Positions 63,615 through 64,000 of a DNA stretch of 64,000 bases are shown in pieces; positions within the stretch are counted from its first letter, which is position 1, and every line of letters starts with the position of its first letter. The notes beneath the pieces are model-generated. The model ran no database searches. It saw nothing but the letters and a program-made list of their open reading frames with translations, and was not told the DNA's origin. This stretch comes from Natronomonas pharaonis DSM 2160 (lineage in GTDB: Archaea > Halobacteriota > Halobacteria > Halobacteriales > Haloarculaceae), in assembly GCF_000026045.1 (NCBI RefSeq), contig NC_007426.1, forward strand, positions 62,001 through 126,000, in the 5' to 3' direction. Made by a program: the position numbers and the translations under genes.

Positions 63615-64000
63615 TTACTGCTCGAAGGCACGCAGCGAATCGAACTCGTCGGCAGCAAGCGCGTCAGCGAGCGCCCGCTCGTCGACAGCCGGCGTCTCGC
63701 TTGGGTACTTCCGCTCAAAGTGGCCGAGCAGGTTCTCAACATCGCGGACCAGCAGTTCGTCGCTGTTTTCGTGTTCGGTCGGGACCGACTGCGGCCAATC
63801 AAAGATCGTCACGCCGTCAGCGGCGACGAAGACGTTGTACTCGCTCATGTCGGCATGGACGTAGCCGGCGTTGTAGGCGGTCGCCATCTCTTCGAGTATC
63901 AGCTCGGCGACGCCGACGACCTGGTCGGCGTCGAGTTTGGCACGAGAGAGCTCGACACCGTCGACTTTCTCCATCACGATGGCGTGGCGGTTCTGGTCGA
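63615..64000 (-). CDS. rio2: Rio2-type serine/threonine kinase, C-terminal part
   Basis: 128 codons to the window end; the 5' part is beyond it. The frame continues without a start at 64000 (visible DQNRHAIVMEKVDGVEL). Catalytic loop GYVHADMSEYNVFV (the D-x-S-x-x-N pattern of RIO kinases) and metal-binding Asp in IFDWPQSVP are present, and the C-terminus HFERKYPSETPAVDERALADAL fits archaeal Rio2. RIO kinases help mature the small ribosomal subunit. Same strand as L15e across the gap. Confidence 0.9.
   Translation of the reverse strand, partial: DQNRHAIVMEKVDGVELSRAKLDADQVVGVAELILEEMATAYNAGYVHADMSEYNVFVAADGVTIFDWPQSVPTEHENSDELLVRDVENLLGHFERKYPSETPAVDERALADALAADEFDSLRAFEQ

Overview
The window is a chromosomal stretch from a haloarchaeon (Halobacteria). 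The signs are strongly acidic, Ala/Asp/Glu-rich proteins, high GC with long antisense shadow frames, haloarchaeal HTH_10 (Bat-type) regulators, a Tat-type lipoprotein, archaeal ribosomal proteins L15e and L18a/L20a, aEF-2, prefoldin, an archaeal CPSF-type nuclease, NucS, and carotenoid/retinal genes. Base composition and gene content would suit a Natronomonas-like organism, but the genus is a guess. Coding density is very high. Many genes have a TATA-like box 22-35 bases before the start codon, implying leaderless mRNAs, and stop/start overlaps (ATGA, GTGA) mark operons.

Layout. 1-5.3 kb: 3' part of aEF-2, a malic enzyme fused to a phosphotransacetylase-like domain, and two HTH regulators. 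5.3-10.8 kb: a minus-strand block of four signalling genes (two paralogous histidine kinases, a stand-alone response regulator and a receiver-PAS-kinase hybrid). 10.9-18.4 kb: an Ala-rich protein of unknown role, then a type IV pilus-like operon (PilB ATPase, PilC platform, five small one-membrane-segment pilin-like proteins). 18.5-27.9 kb: a Bat-type regulator, an acyl-CoA synthetase, a complete branched-chain amino acid/amide-type ABC transporter (livF-G-M-H and a Tat lipoprotein), a nitroreductase and a nitrilase-family hydrolase.

28-38.5 kb: the information-processing cluster L18a/L20a-prefoldin alpha-FtsY, another histidine kinase whose receiver lacks the phospho-acceptor Asp, PAP2 phosphatase, YihY/BrkB membrane protein, Trm1, a SWIM zinc-finger protein, a PIN-ATPase-KH protein and an N-terminally shortened M20 peptidase. 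38.5-46.6 kb: DHH phosphoesterase, crtI with brp/blh (carotenoid and retinal synthesis), a KH-beta-CASP nuclease (aCPSF1/FttA) and an XPB-like helicase. 46.7-52.5 kb: DUF2267 protein, GrpE-DnaK, a duplicated PhoU/TrkA_C protein facing a split MgtE-type transporter. 52.5-64 kb: FAD oxidoreductase, MutS, an Mrr-like nuclease with a membrane anchor, NucS, DUF2270 protein, AIR-synthase-like protein, L15e and the C-terminal part of Rio2.

No complete mobile element, CRISPR array, rRNA or tRNA gene was seen. The one trace of mobile DNA is the last ~27 codons of an IS200/IS605-type TnpB with its terminal hairpin, squeezed between the Mrr-like gene and nucS. No gene-free stretch exceeds 300 bases. The longest, 63360-63614, lies between L15e and Rio2 and shows nothing convincing.
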